The translations under genes and the position numbers were made by a program. Below are positions 13,758 through 20,978 of a DNA stretch of 23,657 nucleotides, in pieces (position 1 is the first letter of the stretch; each line of letters begins with the position of its first letter). The DNA is from an uncultured Oscillospiraceae bacterium (lineage in GTDB: Bacteria > Bacillota > Clostridia > Oscillospirales > Ruminococcaceae): the NCBI GenBank assembly GCA_910587465.1, contig CAJUMS010000041.1:1-23657 (forward strand). The letters are read 5' to 3'. The notes beneath the pieces are model-generated. The model did not search any database, had not been told where the DNA came from, and saw nothing but the letters and a program-made list of their open reading frames with translations.

Positions 13758-15116
13758 TTACTTTCTCTTGGAAAAAATATCCTTATCCCTTTCTCTGTGC
13801 TTTTTGGATATCTCAACCCTCTTGCGCCGCACCATCTCTCTGAAAGGAAGCTTCGCGGTGATCACGGGCTCGGGAGACGGTTCTGTCTCGGACTCGTCGT
13901 AGACGTAATCCGCGGTGATATAGTCCACGCTTCCGACATACTGATCTGTATGCTGAGGGAGCTTGCGCTTGCGGAGCTTGCTCTCAACGAAGTCCTTGAA
14001 CAGCATATAAATTACCGCGCAGACGGGTACTCCTAGGAGCATTCCCAGCATACCGAAAAGTCCACCGCCGATTATGATCGAGATGAGTATCCATACCGCG
14101 GGAAGCCCCGTTGAATCGCCGAGTATCCACGGCGCTATCACGTTGCCGTCCAGCGTCTGCAATATCATCTCGAAGATAGCGAACCAAAGCGCGTTGATCG
14201 GGTTCTCAGACAGCAAAAGCAACAGACAGCACGGTATACAGCCGATAAACGGACCGATAAACGGTATCAGGTTGAACACGAACATTATCACGGCGATAAG
14301 CGGCGCATACGGCATCCGCATTATCGTACAGCCGATAAACACGAACATAGCCACGATGAACGCCTCGATTATCTTGCCGACTATCGAACCGAGGAACTTC
14401 TTGCTCGCCTCTCTGCAAACGCCGAGAAAGCGCTGCGCTCTGTCAGCCTTGACGAATGCGAACACGAGCTTTTTGCTCTGCCCGACGAACATCTCCTTTT
14501 TCGCGAGCAGATACACCGACAGCGTAAGCCCGATGAACACGTTCTTCAACGTGTCGATTACCGCCCACACACCGTTCGCGACGTTCCCCGCGAAGCCGAG
14601 CAGCTCGTTTGAATACTGGTTCCAGATGCCCGTTATGAACTTGCTGAAGTCGTCGAGAGGGTTGCCCAGAAACTCCGCGATCTGCGGATAGTCGCCCGAT
14701 ATCTTCTCGATAAATCCGCGCACTGTCGCGATATAGCTGTCCATATTGTTGAATATCGCGATAATATTCGTTACCAATTGCGGGATAACGAGCAATATCA
14801 TCAGCAGCAAAGCAGCCAGCACAAGCACCATCGTCAGCGTCAGCGAGAACCCTCTCGCACGTCCGCGGACCTTTGCGCTGTCCGAGCCCGCCCACTTCCC
14901 GAAAAGCCCGTTCTCCAGCTTCATCATCAGCGGGTTGAGCAGATACGCGCAGAACACGCCGATTATCAGCGGCGTTGCCACAGTCGTGAAAAACGTCAGC
15001 TTTTCCGACACCTTTTCAAAATTAAATATCAGCATTATCGCGACTGCGCTCACTATTACGCTTATCGTCGAATATACCGCTATCGTGAAATATTTCGAGT
15101 TCCAATTGATCTTCAT
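13758..15116 (-). CDS. AI-2E family (PerM/YdiK/TqsA-like) membrane transporter
   Basis: A 452-residue membrane protein with about eight hydrophobic spans. The family marks are visible in the second half: FVFNLIPFIGPFIGCIP (the I-P-x-x-G-P-x-x-x-x-x-P motif) and DGNVIAPWILGDSTGLPAVW near the last spans. The central part (about residues 120-210) is the extracellular/amphipathic region, and the basic, charged C-terminal tail (about residues 385-452) is longer than in many homologues. Members export autoinducer-2, ions or unknown solutes; the name does not fix the substrate. It follows the amidohydrolase by 16 bp with its own AAGGGG site, so the two are an operon. Confidence 0.9.
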   Translation of the reverse strand: MKINWNSKYFTIAVYSTISVIVSAVAIMLIFNFEKVSEKLTFFTTVATPLIIGVFCAYLLNPLMMKLENGLFGKWAGSDSAKVRGRARGFSLTLTMVLVLAALLLMILLVIPQLVTNIIAIFNNMDSYIATVRGFIEKISGDYPQIAEFLGNPLDDFSKFITGIWNQYSNELLGFAGNVANGVWAVIDTLKNVFIGLTLSVYLLAKKEMFVGQSKKLVFAFVKADRAQRFLGVCREASKKFLGSIVGKIIEAFIVAMFVFIGCTIMRMPYAPLIAVIMFVFNLIPFIGPFIGCIPCCLLLLLSENPINALWFAIFEMILQTLDGNVIAPWILGDSTGLPAVWILISIIIGGGLFGMLGMLLGVPVCAVIYMLFKDFVESKLRKRKLPQHTDQYVGSVDYITADYVYDESETEPSPEPVITAKLPFREMVRRKRVEISKKHRERDKDIFSKRK

Positions 15117-15132
15117 AAGGTAAAGCCCCTTT

Positions 15133-15921
15133 TTATTTTATTTCCCCGATAAGCCGCAGCGCGTTCCCGCTTAGTATCAGCCCACGCTCCTCGTCGGTGA
15201 GGGGAACCTTGGCGAACCGCTCCAGCTCGTCCTTAGCGCTCCACATCGGGTAATCCGTGCCCCACATGACCCTGTCCGCGCCTATCCTCCTTATCAGCTC
15301 GGCAGCGTGCTCGGGAGTCATCGCGTACAGCGAGCTCGAGCAGTCCGCATAGATACCCGAATGCTCGAACAGCTCCGCACCCCTGTCCCACATCGACCAG
15401 CCCGCGAAATGCGCGCCTATGGCCGTTAATCTCGGAAACCGCTTGACGACCTTCAAAAGCCGCTCGGGCGATGAAAAATCATACCTGTTATCCCCGATAT
15501 GGAACAATATCGGCAATCTGCCCTCCGCCGCCTCATATATCGGAAACGCGCGTTCGTCGTCGATATTGAACCGCTGAAAGTCGCTGTGAAGCTTTATCCC
15601 CTTTAACCCGAGCGAGATGATACGCTCCGTCTCGCCCGCGATATCCGCGAAATCTGGGTGGAGCGCGCCGAACCCGATAAGCTTTTCGGGATACCGCTCA
15701 ACACAGCCCGCTATGAAATTATTTATCGCCGTGACCTGCTCGGGCACGGTCGCCACGGACTGCACTATATAGCGGTCGACTCCCGCCTCGCCGCCCTCGC
15801 GGAGCAGTGTCCAGAGAGTGCCGTCGAAATCGACCTTCATTCCGTAAAATTCACCTATTCCCCCGACAGCCCTCTCGGCTATCTTATCGGGAAAAATATG
15901 CGCGTGAGCGTCTATTATCAT
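15133..15921 (-). CDS. Amidohydrolase_2 family metal-dependent hydrolase
   Basis: A 262-residue TIM-barrel hydrolase of the Amidohydrolase_2 (PF04909) family. Metal and catalytic residues are visible in order: D4-A-H6-A-H8 on strand 1, Lys110/His112 in LKGIKLHSDF, His141 in LFHIGDN, His171 in GAHFAGW, and Asp223 in WGTDYPMW. Relatives include decarboxylases and lactonases (ACMSD-like); no substrate can be named. GGGAG precedes the ATG. The gene has its own TTGACA-17-TATAAT promoter and is followed by the AI-2E family gene. Confidence 0.92.
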   Translation of the reverse strand: MIIDAHAHIFPDKIAERAVGGIGEFYGMKVDFDGTLWTLLREGGEAGVDRYIVQSVATVPEQVTAINNFIAGCVERYPEKLIGFGALHPDFADIAGETERIISLGLKGIKLHSDFQRFNIDDERAFPIYEAAEGRLPILFHIGDNRYDFSSPERLLKVVKRFPRLTAIGAHFAGWSMWDRGAELFEHSGIYADCSSSLYAMTPEHAAELIRRIGADRVMWGTDYPMWSAKDELERFAKVPLTDEERGLILSGNALRLIGEIK

Positions 15922-15955
15922 CTCTGTTCTCCCTCTTTACAGCATTATTATTCTC

Positions 15956-15984
15956 ATTATATACCAATATTGACGTGTTGTCAA
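15956..15984 (-). promoter_or_regulatory. Promoter of the amidohydrolase operon
   Basis: Minus strand TTGACA (15979-15984), 17 bp, TATAAT (15956-15961). The surrounding sequence is homologous to the promoters between the lipoprotein genes (CAAT ATTGGTATATAAT core), but those have five extra bases between -35 and -10. Confidence 0.85.
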
Positions 15985-16015
15985 GAGAAAACGGCACGGT
16001 TTTTGGGTGAGCGAG

Positions 16016-16061
16016 GCATAAAAAATTGCGGTGTCGAACAAAAAGCTTGAAACCGCAATTT
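16016..16061 (-). terminator. Terminator after the last lipoprotein gene
   Basis: AAATTGCGGT (16023-16032) pairs with ACCGCAATTT (16052-16061), 19-nt loop. On the minus strand a T run follows. Compared with the three spacers further along, this structure appears inserted between the two arms of the ancestral CGGCGCGG-type terminator. Confidence 0.8.
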
Positions 16062-16093
16062 CTGTGAAACGTAATAAAAAGCGCCGCGTATTT

Positions 16094-16702
16094 TTATATA
16101 TCGTACTTTTCCAGTATCTCGTTGTAGATATCCCTTTGGAAATTCTGCTCGCTGTATACGCCGAGGTCGGGACTGTCCGAGAGCGGCATCGGCTCGTTTT
16201 CGACGCTCGGAACGGGATATCGACCGAAGGTATCGCTTGCGCACCAATAACCGTTGAGGTCTGTACTGTTCCTCAGAAAGAACAGCCACTCGTCGCCTTT
16301 TTGCATAGGAGTAAGATCGCTGAAAGAGATCAGTCTGCTGTCGGCGATACCGTAGCGTTGGTGTACATCAACGCAGTCGCCCTCCTCTATATCGCCCTTG
16401 AACACCTTGCTGACCCGAATGGTATTGGTTGATCGAATATTTATAATCAGATCCTTCTGAAAGTCGGCGTCATACTGATAATCGGTATCCTGATTGTCGT
16501 CTCCGATAAACTCGCCGATAACGATCATATGACTGTCCTTTTCAAGCTGCGCAAGGTCCTCATATTCTACTCTGTCGCTGTGCCATCTTACCAGCTCCAG
16601 TCCTTCGTATTTATCGGAAGCAGTGCTTTCATCTGCTGTGCTGCAGGCTGTCAGCGTTACGCATGCTGCAAATACGGTGATTATTGAGATAAGTTTTTTC
16701 AT
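16094..16702 (-). CDS. Paralogous lipoprotein D of the metalloprotease locus
   Basis: A 202-residue lipoprotein, fourth in the tandem array. The start at 16702 follows GGGGTG. Signal MKKLISIITVFAACVTLTAC has its lipobox LTAC and lipid Cys20. The mature part has a conserved order of blocks shared with the other three: YEGLELVRW, DSHMIVIGEFIGDD, TIRVSKVFKGDIEEGD, LTPMQKGDEWLFFL, WCASDTFGRYPVP, PMPLSDSPDLGVY and the C-terminus YNEILEKYDI. The middle pattern (buried strand, V-x-K-V-x-K-G-D, later K-G-D-E-W-L-F-F-L) is reminiscent of netrin/TIMP-like OB folds. I do not recognise a named family. It should be anchored on the outer face of the membrane. Confidence 0.85.
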   Translation of the reverse strand: MKKLISIITVFAACVTLTACSTADESTASDKYEGLELVRWHSDRVEYEDLAQLEKDSHMIVIGEFIGDDNQDTDYQYDADFQKDLIINIRSTNTIRVSKVFKGDIEEGDCVDVHQRYGIADSRLISFSDLTPMQKGDEWLFFLRNSTDLNGYWCASDTFGRYPVPSVENEPMPLSDSPDLGVYSEQNFQRDIYNEILEKYDI

Positions 16703-16834
16703 TGTTATGCACCCCATTTCGCTTTTAAGCATGATCTCATAGCCTGTATTACAATTATTATATACCAATATCGGCGTGGAACGTTGTCAAGGGAAAACGG
16801 CACGGTTTTTCTGCCGCGCCGCGTATCGCGTTTT
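16703..16834 (-). repeat. Duplicated spacer with terminator and promoter, copy 3
   Basis: Lies between lipoproteins C and D. In transcript order: terminator stem (16821-16814 with 16805-16798, G-U pair inside) and T run, TTGACA (16785-16790), 22 bp, TATAAT, a leader, then the ribosome binding site. It is nearly identical to the spacers at 17477-17606 and 18231-18362. Its promoter half matches the copy at 18231 and its terminator half matches the copy at 17477, a mosaic that suggests gene conversion. Confidence 0.85.
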
Positions 16835-17476
16835 TTATATATCGTACTTTTCCAATATCTCGTTATAAATATCCCACTTGAAATCCTCCTCGTTGAATAC
16901 GCCAAGATCCGGGCTGTCCGATAACGGCATAGGAGCGTTTTCGGCGCTTGTAACGGGATAGCGACCGAACGTGTCGCTCGAACACCAATAACTCTCCTCC
17001 AAGAACGGAGCGTAAACGAGAAAGAACACCCACTCGTCACCCTTTTGCATTGGGGTGAGCCTGTCGAATGAAATAAGTCTATTGTCCACAACGCCGTAAG
17101 ACTGTCCGATCTTCAGCTTGTCGCCGACATTCACATCACCGAATAAAACCTCCGACACCTCGATAGTGCTATAAGATACCACATCGGTAACGATATCCTT
17201 TTCAAAATGCGGCTCATAATCATAAGAAATTTCCTGCACGGCATCATCGATAAATTTACCTACTACCGCTATGTCGCTGAATTCTTCCAGCGCTCCAAGG
17301 TCGTTAAAGACCGCTCTGTCCGATATTCCCGCCCTAACCAACTCCAATCCCTCAAAGTCAACGAAGTTGCTTTCCGTTATCTCGGAAACATCGGAGTTTT
17401 CTTGCGTTGAATTGCAAGCGCTCAATACAAGGCAAGCCGCGAATACGATGATTATTGAAATAAGTTTTTTCATCAT
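16835..17476 (-). CDS. Paralogous lipoprotein C of the metalloprotease locus
   Basis: A 213-residue lipoprotein, third in the array; it may start one codon later at 17473, the position aligned with its sisters. GGGGGG is the ribosome binding site. The signal MKKLISIIIVFAACLVLSAC ends in lipobox LSAC. Shared blocks: FEGLELVRAGISDRAVF, IAVVGKFIDDAV, TIEVSEVLFGDVNVGD, LTPMQKGDEWVFFL, YWCSSDTFGRYPVTS and YNEILEKYDI. A single mature Cys in the WCSSD block is conserved in all four paralogues. Like the others, it follows a spacer with its own promoter and precedes a terminator. Function unknown; see the protease-inhibitor suggestion in the findings. Confidence 0.85.
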   Translation of the reverse strand: MMKKLISIIIVFAACLVLSACNSTQENSDVSEITESNFVDFEGLELVRAGISDRAVFNDLGALEEFSDIAVVGKFIDDAVQEISYDYEPHFEKDIVTDVVSYSTIEVSEVLFGDVNVGDKLKIGQSYGVVDNRLISFDRLTPMQKGDEWVFFLVYAPFLEESYWCSSDTFGRYPVTSAENAPMPLSDSPDLGVFNEEDFKWDIYNEILEKYDI

Positions 17477-17606
17477 TTACGCCCCCCATTTTGCTTTTAA
17501 GCATAGTCTCATAGCCTGTATTACAATTATTATATACCAATATCGGCGTGGAACGTTGTCAAGGGAAAACGGCACGGTTTTTCTGCCGCGCCGCGTATCG
17601 CGTTTT
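17477..17606 (-). repeat. Duplicated spacer with terminator and promoter, copy 2
   Basis: Between lipoproteins B and C. Terminator arms at 17586-17593 and 17570-17577: CGGCGCGG pairs with CCGTGCCG on the minus-strand RNA, using one G-U pair in place of the G-C pair in copy 1. The TTGACA-22-TATAAT promoter and leader follow. The segment nearest the next gene differs slightly (GGGGGGCGTAA instead of GGGGTGCATAAC). Confidence 0.85.
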
Positions 17607-18230
17607 TTATATATCGTACTTTTCCAATATCTCGTTATAAATATCTTGATTGAAGTCCTGCTCATCGTACACGCCGAGGGCGGGATCGTCCGATAACGGC
17701 ATAGGAGCGTTTTCGGCGCTCGGAACGGGATAACGCGCGTCCGTATCTCCAAAACACCCATACCGATCGGCAGTATAATGCTTATGGAGAAAGAATATCC
17801 ATTCATCACCCTTCTGCATCGGGGTAAGTCCGCTGTATGTTATCAACTCTCCGTCAACGATACCATAGTACTGTTCGATCCTTAGATTATCGCCAACATT
17901 CACATCGCCCATCAGAACCTTTTTGACCTCAATGGTGTTATATGAAACTATATCGGTAACAATCTCCTTTTTAAAATGATCGCTATACCCATATGTGATC
18001 TCCTGCTCCGTGTCGGCAATAAACTCTCCGACTACGGCAATATCCACATAATCCTCCAGCATATTGAGATCGTCGAACACAACTCTGTCGTATATCCCTG
18101 TTCTAACCAATTTCAGTTCTTCAAATTCAAAAGGGGACTCCATTTCTTCGGAGAAATCCGTTACAGTATCGCACGCTGTAAAAATCGAACATATTGCAAA
18201 TGTGACAATAATTGAGATAAGTTTTTTCAT
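17607..18230 (-). CDS. Paralogous lipoprotein B of the metalloprotease locus
   Basis: A 207-residue lipoprotein, second in the array. Start at 18230 after GGGGTG. The signal MKKLISIIVTFAICSIFTAC has lipobox FTAC and is followed by Asp. Shared blocks: FEELKLVRTGIYDRVVFDDL, VDIAVVGEFIADTEQEI, TIEVKKVLMGDVNVGDNL, LTPMQKGDEWIFFL, RYGCFGDTDARYPVPS and YNEILEKYDI. It diverges most from its sisters in the N-terminal mature region (TVTDFSEEMESPF) while the core and C-terminus stay fixed, suggesting a constant fold with a variable membrane-proximal part. Function unknown. Confidence 0.85.
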   Translation of the reverse strand: MKKLISIIVTFAICSIFTACDTVTDFSEEMESPFEFEELKLVRTGIYDRVVFDDLNMLEDYVDIAVVGEFIADTEQEITYGYSDHFKKEIVTDIVSYNTIEVKKVLMGDVNVGDNLRIEQYYGIVDGELITYSGLTPMQKGDEWIFFLHKHYTADRYGCFGDTDARYPVPSAENAPMPLSDDPALGVYDEQDFNQDIYNEILEKYDI

Positions 18231-18362
18231 TGTTATGCACCCCATTTCGCTTTTAAGCATGATCTCATAGCCTGTATTACAATTATTATATACCAATATC
18301 GGCGTGGAACGTTGTCAAGGGAAAACGGCGCGGTTTTTCTGCCGCGCCGCGTATCGCAGTTT
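18231..18362 (-). repeat. Duplicated spacer with terminator and promoter, copy 1
   Basis: Between lipoproteins A and B. Terminator: CGGCGCGG (18326-18333) and CCGCGCCG (18342-18349), fully Watson-Crick, with TTTT on the minus strand. Promoter: TTGACA (18313-18318), TATAAT (18285-18290), 22 bp apart. Confidence 0.85.
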
Positions 18363-18971
18363 TTATATATCGTACTTTTCCAGTATCTCGTTGTAGATAT
18401 TCCACATGAAGTTCTGCTCGTCGTATACGCCGAGATCAGGGCAGTCCGAAAGCGGCATTGGTTCGTTTTCGGCGTTCGGGACGGGATAACGCCCGTCGCT
18501 GTCGCCCGCGCAATAATATACATCCGAATCGGAATCCTTTGTCAGGAAGAACAGCCACTCGTCGCCCTTCTGCATAGGAGTAAGATCACTGAATGTTACC
18601 AGATCGCCGTCGACGATACCGTATTCCTGAACGATTTGGAGAGTATCGCCGATATTTGCATTTCCGATTAAGACCTTTTCCACTTCAATGGTGTTTTTTG
18701 AGGTTACAAAATAAAGGATATCTTTTCCGAAAAATTCACTGTAACGATACCTTTCATTCTGTTCGGAATCGTCTATAAATTTTCCCACCACCATAAGATC
18801 AACATGCTCCTCCAACGCGGCAAGATCCTCGAAAACTCTTCTGTTGGCAAAACCGGTTCTCACCAACTTTATGTCGTCAAAGCTCTGAACATTCCCAGGA
18901 GCTTTATTGCACGCCGTCAGCGACGCGCAAGCCGCAAGCACCGTAATTATTGCTGTAATTTTTTTCATCAT
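18363..18971 (-). CDS. Paralogous lipoprotein A, coupled to the metalloprotease
   Basis: A 202-residue lipoprotein, first in the array. Its ATG at 18971 overlaps the protease stop by one base (TAATG), and GGGGGG in the last protease codons is its ribosome binding site; a second ATG follows at once at 18968. The signal MMKKITAIITVLAACASLTAC ends in lipobox LTAC. Shared blocks: DDIKLVRTGFANRRVFEDL, VDLMVVGKFIDDSEQ, TIEVEKVLIGNANIGD, LTPMQKGDEWLFFL, YYCAGDSDGRYPVPN and YNEILEKYDI. This is the only copy without its own spacer promoter, so it is made together with the protease, as expected for an inhibitor, chaperone or anchor of that enzyme. The role is inference. Confidence 0.85.
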   Translation of the reverse strand: MMKKITAIITVLAACASLTACNKAPGNVQSFDDIKLVRTGFANRRVFEDLAALEEHVDLMVVGKFIDDSEQNERYRYSEFFGKDILYFVTSKNTIEVEKVLIGNANIGDTLQIVQEYGIVDGDLVTFSDLTPMQKGDEWLFFLTKDSDSDVYYCAGDSDGRYPVPNAENEPMPLSDCPDLGVYDEQNFMWNIYNEILEKYDI

Positions 18972-19630
18972 TATGCCCCCCATTTCGCTTTTAAGCATGA
19001 CTTGTCGTGTCCGGTAATTGTTGATGACACAGCGCCGCCAAAATCCCCGGGAAGTCCTTGATTCATAATTGCCACCGGTTTGCCGTCTATCGTATGTCCG
19101 CCGAGACCGCGGCTTATGAAGGGGTGAGTCAGCTTCAGCACATGACCAACTTCGTGAACAAATGTCATTTGCGCAGCAAGTTTTGGATCAGAAGCACCGC
19201 TAAACGCACTAGAATTTGTATTCATCGTTATACTAGCATACGCCCAATCGCTGATTAAACCATCAATTGAGGTGTCCAGCGGCTTGCCGTTTGAATCATA
19301 CGGAGTGGTATAACCTAAAAGATATTTTCCCAAATTATCACCATAAACATTTATTCCATCGTCAATTGTAGTTCTTCCGTTTATCACAAAGGATACGTTT
19401 ACTCTCACATTGCTGCTTATCCCATTCCAATCACGAGCACTCCAATAAATGTCAGAACTTAAAAAATCTGTCTGTGCACTCCTACTGATTCTCAAGGTGA
19501 ATTTTGCATCTTCATGTCCTATGTACTTTCCACCCCAATAGTCTTCTGGGTGCGCCGAAGCCGTGCTTGTCAGCATGACGGCGGTGAGCACTCCCGCGAG
19601 CATTGGTATGGCCCGTTTTTTAAGTTTCAT
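18971..19630 (-). CDS. Secreted metzincin-type zinc metalloprotease
   Basis: A 219-residue secreted protein. Start at 19630 after GGGAG; an in-frame ATG at 19645 has no site. A signal peptide (residues 1-26, cleavage after STASA) leaves a ~190-residue mature enzyme. The zinc site is HEVGHVLKLTH (His159, Glu160, His163, His169), the HExxHxxxxxH arrangement of metzincins, with Lys in place of the usual Gly of HExxHxxGxxH. VAIMNQG with Met189 is the likely Met-turn. No pro-domain with a cysteine switch is visible. The last nine residues (SCLKAKWGA) are encoded by sequence that belongs to the duplicated lipoprotein unit. Substrate unknown; secreted or surface-acting. Confidence 0.85.
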   Translation of the reverse strand: MKLKKRAIPMLAGVLTAVMLTSTASAHPEDYWGGKYIGHEDAKFTLRISRSAQTDFLSSDIYWSARDWNGISSNVRVNVSFVINGRTTIDDGINVYGDNLGKYLLGYTTPYDSNGKPLDTSIDGLISDWAYASITMNTNSSAFSGASDPKLAAQMTFVHEVGHVLKLTHPFISRGLGGHTIDGKPVAIMNQGLPGDFGGAVSSTITGHDKSCLKAKWGA

Positions 19631-19637
19631 AAAAAAA

Positions 19638-19696
19638 ACTCCCATATAATATAATTCTAAGGAAGCATATTCCTTTAAATTATATTATATGGGAGT
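19638..19696 (-). terminator. 59-bp inverted repeat: queA-side terminator containing the protease promoter -10
   Basis: Perfect 19-bp arms, ACTCCCATATAATATAATT (19638-19656) and its complement (19678-19696), with an inner AAGGAA/TTCCTT (19659-19664, 19670-19675). On the minus strand the stem is followed by eight T (19631-19638) and then the protease ATG, so a transcript entering from queA should terminate here. A transcript from the internal promoter begins after the upstream arm and cannot form the stem. The protease ribosome binding site GGGAG is in the downstream arm. Confidence 0.7.
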
Positions 19697-19712
19697 GGAA
19701 AATAAATGTCAA
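19684..19712 (-). promoter_or_regulatory. Metalloprotease promoter
   Basis: Minus strand TTGACA (19707-19712), 17 bp, TATAAT (19684-19689). The -10 lies in the arm of the inverted repeat at 19678-19696. Confidence 0.85.
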
Positions 19713-19719
19713 TACGGTT

Positions 19720-19753
19720 TGCGCAACATGTAAGAATCCTGCGCAACATGTAA
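19720..19753. repeat. Direct repeat of a 13-mer upstream of the protease promoter
   Basis: GCGCAACATGTAA occurs at 19721-19733 and again at 19741-19753, start-to-start 20 bp, ending 8 bp upstream of the -35. Two identical sites two helical turns apart on the same face suggest a dimeric activator such as a response regulator. Confidence 0.7.
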
Positions 19754-19785
19754 AATTTTTGTCATAATCAACAAATTTGACCCTT

Positions 19786-20796
19786 CTAAATTATCATCAT
19801 GCAATCCCCGAACGAGAAGAACCGATACCGCTCCTTGATAGCGGCACGATACGCAGCGAGGGTCTTTTCCCTGCCGAGGAACGCGCTCACGAGCATTATC
19901 AGCGTACTTTCGGGCAGATGAAAATTCGTTATCAGCCCGTCGATACATTTGAACTCATAGCCCGGGTAGATGAAAATGCTCGTATCGTCGACCGCCTTGC
20001 CCGTTTGGGCGGCGCTTTCGAGAGTTCGGCATGAGGTAGTTCCGACTGCGATAACGCGACCTCCGCGCTCCTTGCAGGCGCGTATCTTCCCGGCGGTCTC
20101 GGGGGGAATCTCGTAATGCTCGGTGTGCATTTTGTGTTCGAGGATATTGTCCTCCTTGACGGGACGGAACGTCCCAAGCCCGACGTGGAGCGTCACGTAT
20201 GCCGTATCGACACCCATTACGCGCGCTTTGGCGAACTCCGTCTCCGTGAAGTGAAGTCCCGCCGTGGGAGCCGCCGCCGAGCCCGTCTCGCGGCAGTATA
20301 TCGTATTGTAGCGGTCTTTATCTTTCAGCTTTTCCGTGATGTACGGCGGCAGCGGCATTTGTCCAATTCTGTCCAAAATATCGTAAAAGTCGCCCTCATA
20401 GGTAAACCGAACAAGTCTGTTGCCGCCCTCGAGAGTATCGAGAACCTCCGCGGACAATCCCTCGGGAAAATCAACTATAACCCCGGGCTTTAGTCTCCGC
20501 CCGGGCTTGACCATGCTTTCCCACTCGTTAAGCCCCAGCCGCTTTAACAGCAGGAACTCGCACGGAACTCCTGTGTTCCGTTTAACTCCGTATATACGCG
20601 CGGGAAACACCTTGCTGTCGTTCATCACAAGCAGGTCGCCCTTTTGCAGGTAACCGCATACATTATAAAAGCGGTCGTGCGTTATTTCGCCGCTTTTCCT
20701 GTCGATCTTCATCAGACGCGAGCTGTCGCGCGGCTCGACCGGGGTCTGCGCTATAAGCTCCTCGGGAAGATCGTAATAAAAATCGCTCTTTAACAT
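19786..20796 (-). CDS. queA: tRNA preQ1(34) S-adenosylmethionine ribosyltransferase-isomerase
   Basis: A 336-residue enzyme of queuosine biosynthesis that transfers and isomerises the ribosyl part of S-adenosylmethionine onto 7-aminomethyl-7-deazaguanine in the wobble position of tRNAs. The family sequences are clear: FYYDLPEELIAQTPVEPRDS at residues 6-25, DLLVMNDSKVFPARIYG, GSAAAPTAGLHFT, YVTLHVGLGTFRPVKEDNI, the HTEHYEI block and ITNFHLPESTLIMLVSAF. Length and start (GGAG before the ATG at 20796) are normal. It stands alone with its own promoter, divergent from the lysine operon; no tgt or queC-type gene is in the window. Confidence 0.97.
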   Translation of the reverse strand: MLKSDFYYDLPEELIAQTPVEPRDSSRLMKIDRKSGEITHDRFYNVCGYLQKGDLLVMNDSKVFPARIYGVKRNTGVPCEFLLLKRLGLNEWESMVKPGRRLKPGVIVDFPEGLSAEVLDTLEGGNRLVRFTYEGDFYDILDRIGQMPLPPYITEKLKDKDRYNTIYCRETGSAAAPTAGLHFTETEFAKARVMGVDTAYVTLHVGLGTFRPVKEDNILEHKMHTEHYEIPPETAGKIRACKERGGRVIAVGTTSCRTLESAAQTGKAVDDTSIFIYPGYEFKCIDGLITNFHLPESTLIMLVSAFLGREKTLAAYRAAIKERYRFFSFGDCMMII

Positions 20797-20828
20797 TGTA
20801 GCTCCATTCTTTTTTACATTTTCTTCTT

Positions 20829-20857
20829 ATTATATCATGACAAGAATGATTTGTCAA
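20829..20857 (-). promoter_or_regulatory. queA promoter
   Basis: Minus strand TTGACA (20852-20857), 17 bp, TATAAT (20829-20834), both perfect consensus hexamers, 33 bp before the start codon. Confidence 0.88.
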
Positions 20858-20978
20858 TGACCGACAGTCACAATGTGCTTTTGTCTCACATCATTGACAA
20901 AATTACAAAATGTGACAAAATAACCAAAGCTGAAGTTTGACGGTGCAATAAATTCTCCGAAAATGACACGATAACATA

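Noticed and set aside
16703..18362. CRISPR-like or satellite array in the lipoprotein region
   Set aside because: The repeated unit is a whole gene plus spacer of roughly 750 bp with protein-coding constraint.
20894..20922. Second plus-strand promoter upstream of the lysine operon
   Set aside because: TTGACA is present at 20894-20899 but the hexamer 17 bp downstream is a poor -10 (AAAATA).
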